From assembly GCA_002506825.1 (NCBI GenBank), contig DAYH01000010.1, positions 23,851 to 87,850 on the forward strand: DNA of 64,000 bases, given 5' to 3'. The translations under genes and the position numbers were made by a program. This DNA is from Euryarchaeota archaeon UBA103 (GTDB lineage: Archaea > Thermoplasmatota > Poseidoniia > Poseidoniales > Thalassarchaeaceae). The notes beneath the pieces are model-generated. The model was not told the origin of the DNA. It saw only the letters and a list, made by a program, of their open reading frames with translations, and searched no databases. How positions within the stretch are numbered: the stretch's first letter is position 1; every line of letters begins with the position of its first letter. Positions 52,252-61,629 of the stretch are shown here, one piece after another.

Positions 52252-52765
52252 ACAGGTGGGCGTGCTTGGCTCTGGTCTTAGCTATTTTTGGAGCTACGAC
52301 CATCATACAGTAAGGATTCGAAGGGTTATTCTTGAAGTAGTCATGATGGTATTTTTCTGCAACATAAAAGTTCTCGAGTGGTGAAACCTCAGTTACAATC
52401 TCATTATCATATACATCGCCCATTTCTTCTATCACTGAATGTGAGTCGATTTTCTGGGCCTCTGAATTATAGAAAATTGCGCTTCTGTAATGCGTCCCTA
52501 TGTCATTTCCTTGCCTGTTCAGCTGGGTTGGATCATGACATGTGAAGAATACCTCCAATAGGGATTTTCTATCAATCTTTGATGGGTCAAAAATCACCTT
52601 TACGACCTCAGCATGACCCGTTCCCTTAGCACAGACCTGCTCATAAGTAGGATTCACAACGTGTCCCCCGGAATATCCCGGGCTGACTTCAGAAACTCCT
52701 CTCAATCCTATTAGTGCCTCCTCGACACACCAAAAACAGCCTCCGCCAAGGACGATTTCTTCCAG
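52244..52765 (-). CDS. msrA: Peptide methionine sulfoxide reductase A, probably with a CTG start
   Basis: A 173-residue reductase of methionine-S-sulfoxide in proteins. The catalytic GGGCFWCVEEA lies upstream of every ATG, GTG or TTG in this frame; the first such codon (TTG 52705) would cut off the catalytic Cys. The remaining family features, GYSGG, FDPSK, ETHYRSAIF-like GTHYRSAIF, and the C-terminal YCMMVVAPK, are normal, and length from 52765 is standard. The CTG at 52765 is preceded by GGAGATGAT (52777-52769). Alternatives are a frameshift from ATG 52773 or a lost base in the sequence. It follows guaB by four bases. Confidence 0.9.
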   Translation of the reverse strand: MEEIVLGGGCFWCVEEALIGLRGVSEVSPGYSGGHVVNPTYEQVCAKGTGHAEVVKVIFDPSKIDRKSLLEVFFTCHDPTQLNRQGNDIGTHYRSAIFYNSEAQKIDSHSVIEEMGDVYDNEIVTEVSPLENFYVAEKYHHDYFKNNPSNPYCMMVVAPKIAKTRAKHAHLYE

Positions 52766-52768
52766 ATT

Positions 52769-52777
52769 ATCATCTCC
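52769..52777 (-). promoter_or_regulatory. Ribosome binding site ahead of msrA
   Basis: GGAGATGAT on the minus strand matches the archaeal consensus GGAGGTGAT in eight of nine positions. It overlaps the guaB stop and lies three bases before the CTG at 52765, with the GGAG core eight bases away. It also contains ATG 52773, which is out of frame with MsrA. Confidence 0.5.
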
Positions 52778-54230
52778 TGTAGTTAGGAGCTTCGCGAGTT
52801 ATCTCGACATCATGGACATGGCTTTCGGACAGTCCGGCATTAGTTATCCTGACGAATTCGCAATTCTCCTTCATATGAGCAATACTACCATTTCCTGTAT
52901 ACCCCATGGATGATCGCAACCCCCCCACTAGCTGATGGATTACATTCTCCACCGGTCCTCTGGCTGGAACTCTGCCCTCTATTCCCTCAGGAACATACTT
53001 TCTCGTATCCCCTTGCTCCGACTGGAAGTACCTGTCATGAGCGCCTTTACTCATAGCACCCACCGAGCCCATTCCCCTGTATACCTTGTAAGAACGTCCC
53101 TGGTAGAGTATGGTCTCTCCAGGGGACTCGTCAGTACCTGCTAGTAGAGAGCCTATCATGACGCAGTCTGCACCGGCCGCGATGGCCTTGGCAATATCTC
53201 CGCTATACTTTATTCCCCCGTCTGCAATGACTGGGATTCCTCTTGCCTTACACACGTTAACTACACTCTGTACGGCTGTTAGCTGTGGTACACCTACTCC
53301 AGAAACTATCCTTGTTGTACAGATAGAGCCGGGGCCTATGCCTACCTTGACAGCGTCTGCTCCCGCATCGATTAGCATTTCAGCGGCGGCTCCGGTAGCA
53401 ATGTTTCCAGCGATAATTGTTGAGTCTGGGGACCCCTTCCTTAGCTTTGCCACAGTATCAATGACTCCGTGGGAATGCCCATGAGCAGTATCTATTACAA
53501 TCACGTCAGCCCCTGCTTCGATTAGTGCTAGCGCTCTCCTCAGCCCCCCTTCCCCAGTACCAGTGGCTGCGGCGACTCTGAGTCTTCCTTGGCCATCCTT
53601 GCATGAGACGGGATGGTCCCTAGTCCTCTGGATGTCCCTGACGGTGATCATTCCTGCACAGTTTCCTTCATTATCGATCACAACTAGTTTCTCGATTCTA
53701 TGCTGTTGTAGAAGTCTCTGTGCCTCCTTTGGATCATAATCTTGGCTAACAGTAACAATATCGTTGGTCATCATATCAGATACTTTGGAGGACTCGTCCT
53801 CTACGAATCTGATATCCCTGTTGGTGATAATACCTACCAGTCTTCCACCTCCATTAACAACCGGGAATCCAGAGAAACCATACTTTGATTTCATTTCTCT
53901 GAGTTCTCCAATTGTCATGTCTGGTGAGACCGTGATGGGATTGAGGACTAACCCAGATTCGAATCTCTTGACTCTGGCTACCTCCTCTACCTGCTCCTCG
54001 GTAGTCATGTTCCTATGAATCACACCTAGTCCTCCAGCCTGGGCCATTGCTATTGCCATAGCACTCTCAGTGACTGTGTCCATTGCGGCAGAAATAATCG
54101 GAATCTTGAGGTCTATCTTACTTGTCAGATTGGTGGAAATATCGACTTCAGCTGGAAGCACCGCCGACTCCGCGGGCATCAAAAGAACATCGTCGAAAGT
54201 TAATGCTTGTCGTAACTCGTCTTGCGCCAT
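52770..54230 (-). CDS. guaB: Inosine-5'-monophosphate dehydrogenase
   Basis: A 486-residue enzyme that oxidises IMP to XMP with NAD+, the committed step of GMP synthesis. LTFDDVLLMP starts the barrel, two CBS domains (about 95-205) carry GREEDINGS-like LVGIITNRDIRF and AGMITVRDIQR, and the catalytic loop is GIGPGSICTTR with the Cys. GGIKYSGDIAKA, GSLLAGTDESPGE and the flap YRGMGSVGAM are all present. The ATG at 54230 fits the family N-terminus and has a TATA-like AAGTATC about 25 bases upstream; the longer frame to 54305 adds unconserved residues. It heads a guaB-msrA-alkB-like cluster. Confidence 0.95.
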   Translation of the reverse strand: MAQDELRQALTFDDVLLMPAESAVLPAEVDISTNLTSKIDLKIPIISAAMDTVTESAMAIAMAQAGGLGVIHRNMTTEEQVEEVARVKRFESGLVLNPITVSPDMTIGELREMKSKYGFSGFPVVNGGGRLVGIITNRDIRFVEDESSKVSDMMTNDIVTVSQDYDPKEAQRLLQQHRIEKLVVIDNEGNCAGMITVRDIQRTRDHPVSCKDGQGRLRVAAATGTGEGGLRRALALIEAGADVIVIDTAHGHSHGVIDTVAKLRKGSPDSTIIAGNIATGAAAEMLIDAGADAVKVGIGPGSICTTRIVSGVGVPQLTAVQSVVNVCKARGIPVIADGGIKYSGDIAKAIAAGADCVMIGSLLAGTDESPGETILYQGRSYKVYRGMGSVGAMSKGAHDRYFQSEQGDTRKYVPEGIEGRVPARGPVENVIHQLVGGLRSSMGYTGNGSIAHMKENCEFVRITNAGLSESHVHDVEITREAPNYRR

Positions 54231-54332
54231 TAGGTACGGCGTATGACATCGATACTTGAACGATTCTATCACACCTCCTGAAGTGATTTTTCGAATGGGC
54301 ATCATAATTAGTAAGATATCATACGAAGGGGC

Positions 54333-54974
54333 ATGAGAGTGGAGTCTGCTTACTCTCCTATTTCCGAGCCCTCTCCCTGGTGGCTCAAGGGCCTAGCTAT
54401 TTTCATGGGAATAATCACGCTTTTCATGGTTCTAGGAACAGTTTCTGCAATTGCATCCCCCATTCTTATTGATAGGCTGTTACCAGGTGATTATGAGGAA
54501 ATTGAGCCTTATCCAGTTGATGGTTCTGAAGAGGAGCAAGCTGAATGGACAGAAAATGAAGTATTCTGGAATGAGTTAGTTGAGTACTACGATGAGATGG
54601 GAGGACTAATGGAAATACAGGGAGTGCACAGTGGAATACTAGTAATTGTTGGACTCTTCAGTACTCTGGTTCTTTGGAGAGGTGAAAGGGACCTTGGGAT
54701 TAAGCTGGTAGGATCTTGGATAGCAATTAATGCACTGGGAGGAGCAGGACTTTTTTGGATGTTTATGAGAATTGGAGTTATGCCGGATTTTACAATGAAC
54801 AGCCAAGACGCTGAAGTGATTGACTTATCTTTCATAGAGCCCCTAACACTAGTAATCGGATGGGGCCAGATAATAATATGCAACGGGTTTTTTCTCGCGA
54901 TCTTGGCTCTGGTTTCAATGAAGTCCAAGCCTGAAGTGTTGCTTGATGATAGATCAAATTCGCCAGTATCTTGA
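54333..54974 (+). CDS. Hypothetical four-helix membrane protein (213 residues)
   Basis: Not recognised. A hydrophobic helix at about 20-45 is followed by an acidic loop of 50 residues (EEIEPYPVDGSEEEQ) that probably faces outside, then three more helices near 95-115, 120-142 and 170-195, and a short cytosolic tail. A TATA-like box (AGATATC, 54312-54318) lies about 18 bases before the ATG. It is followed 24 bases later by the YbjQ-like pair and may be co-transcribed with it. Confidence 0.6.
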   Translation: MRVESAYSPISEPSPWWLKGLAIFMGIITLFMVLGTVSAIASPILIDRLLPGDYEEIEPYPVDGSEEEQAEWTENEVFWNELVEYYDEMGGLMEIQGVHSGILVIVGLFSTLVLWRGERDLGIKLVGSWIAINALGGAGLFWMFMRIGVMPDFTMNSQDAEVIDLSFIEPLTLVIGWGQIIICNGFFLAILALVSMKSKPEVLLDDRSNSPVS

Positions 54975-54998
54975 AATGCCTGACGACTATCGAATGTC

Positions 54999-55334
54999 AT
55001 GGAACAAGTAGTAAACGGCATACTGGTGGTTAACACCGAGACCATACCTGGAAAGATTATCACTGAGACGATGGGAGTAGTCAGTGGCTCTACTGTCAGA
55101 GCAAAGCACCTTGGTAAGGATATATTCGCCGGTCTTCGAAATATTGTTGGTGGAGAACTGACTCAGTACACTGAGCTTCTGCAGGAGTCGCGTCAGGAGG
55201 CCGTTGGAAGAATGGTTTCAGATGCAATGTCCATCGGCGCCACAGCAGTGGTGAATGTCAGATTCGCGACATCGGCAATAACGTCTGGGGCCGCAGAGCT
55301 GTTTGCCTATGGGACTGCAGTGAAATACGAGTAA
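54999..55334 (+). CDS. YbjQ/UPF0145 family protein (PF01906-type)
   Basis: A 111-residue cytosolic protein. VVNTETIPGK, the central VSGSTVRAKHLGKDI and GGELTQYTELL, and the C-terminal ATAVVNVRF and GTAVKY match the YbjQ family, a small beta-rich pentamer-forming fold sometimes called heavy-metal-binding. Its biochemical role is unknown. The next gene has a related C-terminal half, so the two are paralogues. The start is ATG with 24 bases to the preceding gene. Confidence 0.85.
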   Translation: MEQVVNGILVVNTETIPGKIITETMGVVSGSTVRAKHLGKDIFAGLRNIVGGELTQYTELLQESRQEAVGRMVSDAMSIGATAVVNVRFATSAITSGAAELFAYGTAVKYE

Positions 55335-55346
55335 TCGGGTGCTTCA

Positions 55347-55979
55347 ATGGATTCTCCAGATAATAGAATTGGGATAGTGGCGGTTGTCTCACTTTTGATG
55401 CTTTCATCATTCTCAATTGTAGCGGTCGCTCAGAATTCCGATGCAGGAGAGGGTAGTATCGCATGGGGCTTGATACTCTGTCTTCTCCCATTCATGATAC
55501 TAGCTTTATTCGGGATATTATGGTCGTTGGCCTATCCAGCATTATTTATTTGGGGTGCGGCTTTCAGCAGTGGCGATGTAGAAAAATCTCACCAGGATGC
55601 TATTTCTAGGAGAATGGTCAGCAGAGAGAAAGCTGGGAAAGAGATCCTGAACACGATAAACGGAGGGTACAGAGGAGACGTCTCTAGTTCTGGGCTCGTT
55701 CATGCTAACGGGGTTTTCGGACCAAGCCATTGGCAACTTCTGATAGCGTTCTTCAACAACCTTGTAGGAGGAAGCGTTACTTCATTTCAGCAAGTAATTT
55801 CAGCAGGAAGGGCAGAAGTTATGCAGAGGCTACGTGAGCAAGCAGAAGCTCAGGGATGGGACGAAGTTATCAATGTCAGAATTGATACATCGAGTATGAC
55901 ACCACAGTCCCAAAATAACAAGAATACGGTCCGCGGAGTTGAGATTTTCGCCTATGGGACTGGAATTAGGTACGACTGA
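55347..55979 (+). CDS. Membrane-anchored YbjQ-like protein
   Basis: A 210-residue protein with two N-terminal hydrophobic helices (about 8-28 and 40-70) and a cytosolic C-terminal half collinear with the preceding YbjQ-like gene: FFNNLVGGSVTSFQQVISAGRA aligns with the GLRNIVGGELTQYTELLQ region, and WDEVINVRIDT and IFAYGTGIRYD align with its end. The YbjQ unit has thus been fused to a membrane anchor. It begins 13 bases after the stop of the soluble paralogue. Function is unknown. Confidence 0.78.
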   Translation: MDSPDNRIGIVAVVSLLMLSSFSIVAVAQNSDAGEGSIAWGLILCLLPFMILALFGILWSLAYPALFIWGAAFSSGDVEKSHQDAISRRMVSREKAGKEILNTINGGYRGDVSSSGLVHANGVFGPSHWQLLIAFFNNLVGGSVTSFQQVISAGRAEVMQRLREQAEAQGWDEVINVRIDTSSMTPQSQNNKNTVRGVEIFAYGTGIRYD

Positions 55980-56046
55980 GGGTTGATATTCCCCCACTGT
56001 TACGCAGGTTCCTCGACACGTCCCCTCTGTGGGATTCGGAGTGGGG

Positions 56047-57069
56047 ATGAATATGCAAGGGCCCGTGACTAAGATTGAGCCAAGAATTGCGGCTAAGCTT
56101 TCCAAGCAGAAGTATCAGCTGGTTGGCGAGCATGGGGGTGTCAAGGTCTGTCACTGGACAAAGCAGAGCCTCATTGCTGATCGTTCGTGCTACAAAGGTA
56201 CGTTCTACGGGATAGAAAGCCATGGGTGCATGCAGATGGCCCCAAACGTGGACACGTGCAATCTGGGATGTACCTACTGCTGGAGGGAGCCCCACTCCGA
56301 CTCACTCAACAAGATAGATGATGATCCATATGAGTTATATCTAGAGTCTGTGAAGGCGCATAGGAGGCTTCTGACTGGATTTGGTGGGAATCCAAAGGCG
56401 GACAAGGAGAAGTTCCTTGATGCTCAAAATCCCAAGCACGTTGCTATCTCTCTGAACGGTGAGCCTACGCTGTACTCAAGATTGGGCGAATTCTTGGAGG
56501 TTTGTCATAATCACGGAACTTCCACTTTCCTAGTGACCAATGGAAGTCTCCCGAAGGTAATTGAGAACCTAGATCCACTGCCCACCCAACTCTATGTTTC
56601 GGTAGATGCCCCTAACAAGGAGATTTTCGACAGGCTATGTAAGCCTAAATTCGATCAAGGGGCCTTCTACAAGCTTGAAGAAACTCTGGAATTATTACCC
56701 AGTCTGGATACTAGGACGGTTTGTAGACACACGCTAATCAAACATGAGTCCATGGGGTATCATGATGACTACGCTAGGCTAGATAATATTGCTGATCCTA
56801 ATTTCATTGAGGCGAAGGGATATGTCAATGTAGGAAATAGCAGGAATAACCTCTCAATTGAGAATATGCCAACCCATCAAGAGGTCCTAGAGTTCTCACA
56901 GAAGCTGGCACCGATGGTTGGACGTGAGGTTCTCTCTGACAGGAGAGAGAGTAGGGTGGCCCTCATTGGAAAGGAGATGATTCCAGTTGAGCTCCCTGTA
57001 GCCAATACTGAGTTACCTAAGGACCTCGGTATCGCCAAGCCACAGAGGTTCCTTCTTCCTCAGGCTTGA
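56047..57069 (+). CDS. taw1: tRNA 4-demethylwyosine synthase (radical SAM, Taw1/TYW1)
   Basis: A 340-residue radical SAM enzyme that condenses pyruvate-derived carbon with N1-methylguanosine-37 of tRNA-Phe to form 4-demethylwyosine. The radical SAM cluster site is TCNLGCTYCWRE. Three earlier Cys (in KVCHW, RSCYKG and HGCMQM) are each 13 residues apart, the spacing of the second 4Fe-4S cluster of archaeal Taw1. ISLNGEPTLYS and YVSVDAPN are further signatures. The ATG at 56047 is chosen; a GTG at 56029 is possible. Its stop overlaps the convergent ABC ATPase gene by ten bases. Confidence 0.95.
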   Translation: MNMQGPVTKIEPRIAAKLSKQKYQLVGEHGGVKVCHWTKQSLIADRSCYKGTFYGIESHGCMQMAPNVDTCNLGCTYCWREPHSDSLNKIDDDPYELYLESVKAHRRLLTGFGGNPKADKEKFLDAQNPKHVAISLNGEPTLYSRLGEFLEVCHNHGTSTFLVTNGSLPKVIENLDPLPTQLYVSVDAPNKEIFDRLCKPKFDQGAFYKLEETLELLPSLDTRTVCRHTLIKHESMGYHDDYARLDNIADPNFIEAKGYVNVGNSRNNLSIENMPTHQEVLEFSQKLAPMVGREVLSDRRESRVALIGKEMIPVELPVANTELPKDLGIAKPQRFLLPQA

Positions 57070-58055
57070 ACCATGGGCCTACTGGAACCGCATTCAGGAC
57101 AAAGCTGATCCGTTGAGTCTGAATAGTCGTGATTGCAGGCGGGGCAGGTCCTCGAAAGAACTCTCCTCGTCTTGGAGGACACCTCTATCTTCTCATCCTC
57201 GACCCTTTCTAGCTTTAGGGCGTCTCTATCCACATCGGGAACGTCGAACCTTCCAGGCCCCCCTAGCTTTATGAGAAGGTCGGGGGGCAATGTGATTGTC
57301 CCTGTTTCATCGATAATTAGTTCCCGTGTTTCAGAAAGGTCGGACAAATCGAAATCGGTTCCATGTTGTGCTACGAACCTACCATCTCGAAGCTCCAGCG
57401 ACCTCTCACAGAAGTATGCAACGTCCCTGTTGTGAGTGACGAGAAGGAATGCCACGTTCTCTTCCTCGTGGAGCTTCTCGAATAGCTCTAGAACCTCTCT
57501 ACTGGTTATAGGGTCCAATGCACCGGTTGGCTCATCGGCAAGAATGAGCTTTGGGTTGGTTATGAGTGCCCTAGCTATTGCGACTCTCTGTTGCTCCCCT
57601 CCTGAAAGTTGCTCTGGCATCCCCATCCATCTGTCTGCCATCGCTAGTTTCTCAAGAAGATCCATTGCCTTGGCCCTGGCTGGCCCTGGCATTACTCCCT
57701 GATGTCTGAGTGGTTGTGCGACGTTATCTAATGCATTTAGATCTGGAAGCAGGTTCGAGTCTTGGAAGATGAAAGAAACGGTTTCCTGTCGGAGTTTTAC
57801 TAGTTCGTTTCCAGTCATTCTAATCATCTCCCTACCGCCCAAGGAAACTGAACCGGATGATGGTTTCATTAGTCCCCCTAGGCACTTCAGAAGAGTGGAC
57901 TTGCCTGATCCCGATGGGCCAATGACAGCTACAGCCTCTCCCTGCTTGATTCTGACATTGAGGCCTCTCAAGGCTACAACATTTCCCTCGAGGCTCAGGC
58001 TCTCATAGATATGATACATATTTTTGGCTTCCATTATTACCAAGCTTTCGTCCAT
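57060..58055 (-). CDS. ABC transporter ATP-binding protein with C-terminal zinc ribbon
   Basis: A 331-residue LolD/MacB-type ATPase. Walker A GPSGSGKST, signature LSGGEQQRVAIARAL and Walker B LILADEP are intact, followed by the D-loop GALDP. The C-terminal 100 residues are unusual: a domain with TGTITLPPDLLIKLGGPGR is followed by a four-Cys zinc ribbon (CPACNHDY, CPECGSS). Its start (ATG 58055, ribosome binding site GGAGTGAT) is four bases after the permease stop, so it belongs to the three-gene ABC operon. The added ribbon could bind a regulator or a metal. Confidence 0.88.
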   Translation of the reverse strand: MDESLVIMEAKNMYHIYESLSLEGNVVALRGLNVRIKQGEAVAVIGPSGSGKSTLLKCLGGLMKPSSGSVSLGGREMIRMTGNELVKLRQETVSFIFQDSNLLPDLNALDNVAQPLRHQGVMPGPARAKAMDLLEKLAMADRWMGMPEQLSGGEQQRVAIARALITNPKLILADEPTGALDPITSREVLELFEKLHEEENVAFLLVTHNRDVAYFCERSLELRDGRFVAQHGTDFDLSDLSETRELIIDETGTITLPPDLLIKLGGPGRFDVPDVDRDALKLERVEDEKIEVSSKTRRVLSRTCPACNHDYSDSTDQLCPECGSSRPMVQA

Positions 58056-58059
58056 TCTA

Positions 58060-61000
58060 TCACTCCCCCTTCAGAACTATGGCAAGATCGGACTTCAGAG
58101 CCCTTCTTGTGGTGTACAGTAATGCTATCACAACAGCGACTAGCACCGAAGCATTGACCAGAATCAGCTCAGTCCACGGCCAGACCAAGTCCCTATCTAT
58201 CGGAGCGCTTTGCCCCAGGAAAATCTGGAATATGAACCCGAAGACTCCGAAGAAACCGTTGAATGCCTCTGAGATTGCCAGTCCGAGTATGACTCCTAGG
58301 CCCATGCTTACTAGCAGAATAGCCATTATTTCGAACATCACCAGTCTCAGAACCTGTTGGGGGCTAGCTCCGATTGCCTGCAGGATAGCTAGCTCTCTCT
58401 TCCTCTGTGAGAGAACTAGTGAGAGGAACACGAAGGCTGATGCGATTGATGCTAACGAGGCCACCACGAATTGTAGACTCAGGAGGCCAGGAGTTCCAAA
58501 GATGAGCCCCCCCGTCCTCTCGTTGGCCTCGTGATTGGTCCCCCAGTTACTGGATGATGCTACTCCGACACCATTTGATACCTCAACTCCAAGTGTCTTC
58601 AAAGCGTCCTTGCAGTTCTTCTGGGTTTCGTCACAAATTTCGAAAAACCAACGATTGGATATGTAAGAATCAACAGCATTTTCCCCCATAAGTTCCTTGT
58701 AAGTGGCCTCTCCTACGACTATTGCCTGATTTGCTTCAGAGGATTGTAGTCCCGGTACCCACCTGTGCCCGCCCAAGTAGGTAATGTCTGCCTGAGTAAC
58801 GGTAGTAGTGATAATTGGATTCATTTCGCTATCTAGTCCTCCGAAACTGTATGATGTAAACTCAATGGTGATATTGGACCCTATGTCGGATTTGGAAATA
58901 TCAAGTTGGCTTCTAGCTGAAGATCCAGCAGTGAATCCTGAGGATGCCCAGTCGGAAGATACTCGGGCAATATCATCTCCAGGAATAGTCTGCTCATCCC
59001 ACTGAAGGGTATTCTCATGCCCATCGAATAGAATCCATGTCCTAAGTAGGGAGCCCTCTCCTTTCTGATTAGTGAAGATATCTCCCACTGAAGTCATGTA
59101 ATCTATTGATTCGATCTCGGACTCGTCTGCTCTCTGGATGGCCAGTATCACTTCGTCCATCGCACGTTGCTGGGAAACGGGTTCTTCGAACTGAACCTGT
59201 AGATCGGCACCTGTCTGGGCAGAGGTAGTCCTCTCGTCGACTAGTGTCCCAGTATATCCCTGTACAGCCGCCACCGTGACGATGGATAGAGTTAGTAGAA
59301 GTATTATCGCTAGCCTGTTTACTGACTCGCTTGATCCCGAGCCCTTCAATCCCCTCTTGATGTCATTCAGAACCGGGCTCCATCCGAATAGTATGGTGAA
59401 AATCCTTGGTCCAGCCGCACCGATCCTTCCCAATACAAGCGCCCCCCCTATCCATAGGAAGAATGGCCCAAAGAGGAATAGCAGTCCATCTACGATGAAG
59501 TTTGGGCTTATTCCACTCGAACCCCATGGTCCGAAGCCCCCATTGCTTTCTATCCAACTCTCTACGAATGAGAGGATTCCAATGAAGAAAATTATTAGAT
59601 GTAACCATAGTCTTGATTTCTTTCTTACAGCAACTCTCCTGACTCCCTCGTCGATTTCAATGCTGAGGAAATCTTTGGTCCTAGAGCTTCCGAACAGTAG
59701 GGTAAGACCTACGGTTACCGTGAAAATCAGTAGAGTAACGAGGCCACTCAGAGTTGGGACGACTCTGAAGTCGCTTCTCTCGAATGCCATGAATCCGACA
59801 GCATCCAGAACAACTGGAACCGAGGCCATCGCTAGTAGGTAGCCTGTAAACCACCCAATGACGCCCACCACTGCCAGTTCCCTGAGTATCATAGAGGTCA
59901 GGGCAGACTCCGTTCCACCTATTACCCTATGAATGGAAATCTCTCTTCTCCTCTGCTCCAATGACAGGACTAGGCCATAAATGAGAACTGAGAAAGAAAG
60001 GACGACTATCGGTATCATCAGTATGTAATCGAACACGCTGATTATCCCGAGGAAAATATTCAGGAAGCCTATCGTTCCTGAAATCAGATCATTGTACTCA
60101 ATCATTATGTCATTACCTGCTGTATAGTTTACTCCCTCGATATCCCCTTTCAGGCCGTCTAACCAATCTGTGGCCGCTCTGGTGGAAGACGCGGGGAGCT
60201 CGTTTCGATCTATGGCGATGCCGAGATAACCATGGTCATTATCCATCAGAGTGAGCTTCTGATCCTCAGTAAGTACCGAATCTGATACCATTATTGGGTT
60301 GAAAAGCAAAGTAGGGTTTCCAGCTCCCCCCTCTTGGTAAACTGCGGCAACCTTGAGGTCGTATACCGTCATGTTTACCTGACAGTAAAGGTACCCTGAA
60401 TCTTGGTTGAAGTACTCTTCACCGGGACAGTCGTCGAACCCTGTGGCAATGGCTGCGAATCCGAGATAGTCGTAGGTGTAGGAGAAAGTCAGAGTATCTA
60501 TGGTATCGTTGACACCTACTCCTGCCTTACTAGCGATCTCTGAAGGGAGGATTATCGAGCGATTTGCAGATGCTTCTTCGGCGGAGCTTGGCCATGAACC
60601 ATATATCACTCGATTAGCATGTCGTTCGCCCAAATCTCCATCCCATATACCATCTCCATAGAATCTAATCGTCCTCTTGTCATTGATCGGCGGCCCTGAG
60701 TCATATGCCTCTGGGTAGTCCCAACTGACATTAGTCCAGTCCCCAGTGATTCCTGTTGCACCCACTGCATTGAGTGGTTGTGGTATTATGCCTCCCTCAT
60801 CAAAGAATCCGCTGACCCTGACTCCCTGTCTGCCAAACACGAGTCCGCAGTCAGAAATCTCTTCCATCTCTATCAACTCAGAGCAAGCTGACTCCCATAG
60901 TGTTGAGTCGTTTGTCCTGCCCTCTGAATCAGAGTCGGGATCTTCTGCGAAGTCCACCTTACCATCGAATATCTCCTCTTGGAGAGAAAACTGCAGGAAT

Positions 61001-61629
61001 GCACCACTGAGGCCCGCCGAGTAGGCTAGGACTGTTGTGATTACGAGTGAGGCTAGGAATACTCCTGCGAAAACTGCCAGAACCCTTTCTCTGCCAATCC
61101 AAGCGCTTCTCGCGGACATAGACAAATTATCTGGAATCGCAGATATAATCTCGGCCATAGAGGCTTCTATGGGGGCGTTTGTAGGTACAGCGCCATACTT
61201 GTTCTTACTGGATTCACCCTCCAAAAAAAGGAAAAATCCAATCACTAGCAGTCCTATAACTGTAGGAGATAGAAGTAGCCACCAACCAGACCTCCCCACA
61301 TCATGCAACCTACGTATAGTAACTGTTGTGAACGAAAAGAAGAAGAGTAGCTGTAGAAAAACGATTAGATATAGCAGTGGCCCAATAATCAGAGTAGTGA
61401 ACAATCCACTCCCCACTGATGCTGCCAAACCAGCTAAGGCGCCTGTATAAAACAAATTTACAATTACCAGTCCTGGGGCTATAGGGAGGTAGTCGAGAAA
61501 ATTCCACCAGAATTCAGATCTCGATGCCCTGCCACTAAAATCTCCTGTCTTAACAAGACCTGTCTTAATGGCCTCAAGATAGGTCATTGACCTGGTGGGC
61601 CTATGATCTTCCTGGTAGTAGAGGTCCAT
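58060..61629 (-). CDS. FtsX-type ABC permease fused to an N-terminal DUF805 domain
   Basis: A 1189-residue membrane protein. The N-terminus (about 20-150) has the DUF805 hallmarks DFSGRASRSEFWW, TIRRLHDVGRSGWWLLL and NKYGAVP, with three helices. Two tandem FtsX/MacB modules follow, each with a large extracellular domain and three-helix bundle. The cytosolic joints read RRREISIHRVIGG and RKRELAILQAIGA, the coupling helices that dock on LolD-like ATPases. Such permeases pull lipids, lipoproteins or antibiotics out of the membrane. The start is ATG 61629, overlapping the upstream ATPase stop (TGATG); ATG 61653 is possible. Confidence 0.88.
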   Translation of the reverse strand: MDLYYQEDHRPTRSMTYLEAIKTGLVKTGDFSGRASRSEFWWNFLDYLPIAPGLVIVNLFYTGALAGLAASVGSGLFTTLIIGPLLYLIVFLQLLFFFSFTTVTIRRLHDVGRSGWWLLLSPTVIGLLVIGFFLFLEGESSKNKYGAVPTNAPIEASMAEIISAIPDNLSMSARSAWIGRERVLAVFAGVFLASLVITTVLAYSAGLSGAFLQFSLQEEIFDGKVDFAEDPDSDSEGRTNDSTLWESACSELIEMEEISDCGLVFGRQGVRVSGFFDEGGIIPQPLNAVGATGITGDWTNVSWDYPEAYDSGPPINDKRTIRFYGDGIWDGDLGERHANRVIYGSWPSSAEEASANRSIILPSEIASKAGVGVNDTIDTLTFSYTYDYLGFAAIATGFDDCPGEEYFNQDSGYLYCQVNMTVYDLKVAAVYQEGGAGNPTLLFNPIMVSDSVLTEDQKLTLMDNDHGYLGIAIDRNELPASSTRAATDWLDGLKGDIEGVNYTAGNDIMIEYNDLISGTIGFLNIFLGIISVFDYILMIPIVVLSFSVLIYGLVLSLEQRRREISIHRVIGGTESALTSMILRELAVVGVIGWFTGYLLAMASVPVVLDAVGFMAFERSDFRVVPTLSGLVTLLIFTVTVGLTLLFGSSRTKDFLSIEIDEGVRRVAVRKKSRLWLHLIIFFIGILSFVESWIESNGGFGPWGSSGISPNFIVDGLLFLFGPFFLWIGGALVLGRIGAAGPRIFTILFGWSPVLNDIKRGLKGSGSSESVNRLAIILLLTLSIVTVAAVQGYTGTLVDERTTSAQTGADLQVQFEEPVSQQRAMDEVILAIQRADESEIESIDYMTSVGDIFTNQKGEGSLLRTWILFDGHENTLQWDEQTIPGDDIARVSSDWASSGFTAGSSARSQLDISKSDIGSNITIEFTSYSFGGLDSEMNPIITTTVTQADITYLGGHRWVPGLQSSEANQAIVVGEATYKELMGENAVDSYISNRWFFEICDETQKNCKDALKTLGVEVSNGVGVASSSNWGTNHEANERTGGLIFGTPGLLSLQFVVASLASIASAFVFLSLVLSQRKRELAILQAIGASPQQVLRLVMFEIMAILLVSMGLGVILGLAISEAFNGFFGVFGFIFQIFLGQSAPIDRDLVWPWTELILVNASVLVAVVIALLYTTRRALKSDLAIVLKGE

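Noticed and set aside
52244..52705. MsrA starting at TTG 52705
   Set aside because: This would remove the catalytic GCFWC segment, which is present in frame upstream.
53110..53484. Long plus-strand frames inside guaB and other genes
   Set aside because: They are antisense to well-conserved enzymes and show no family similarity, so they are chance open frames.
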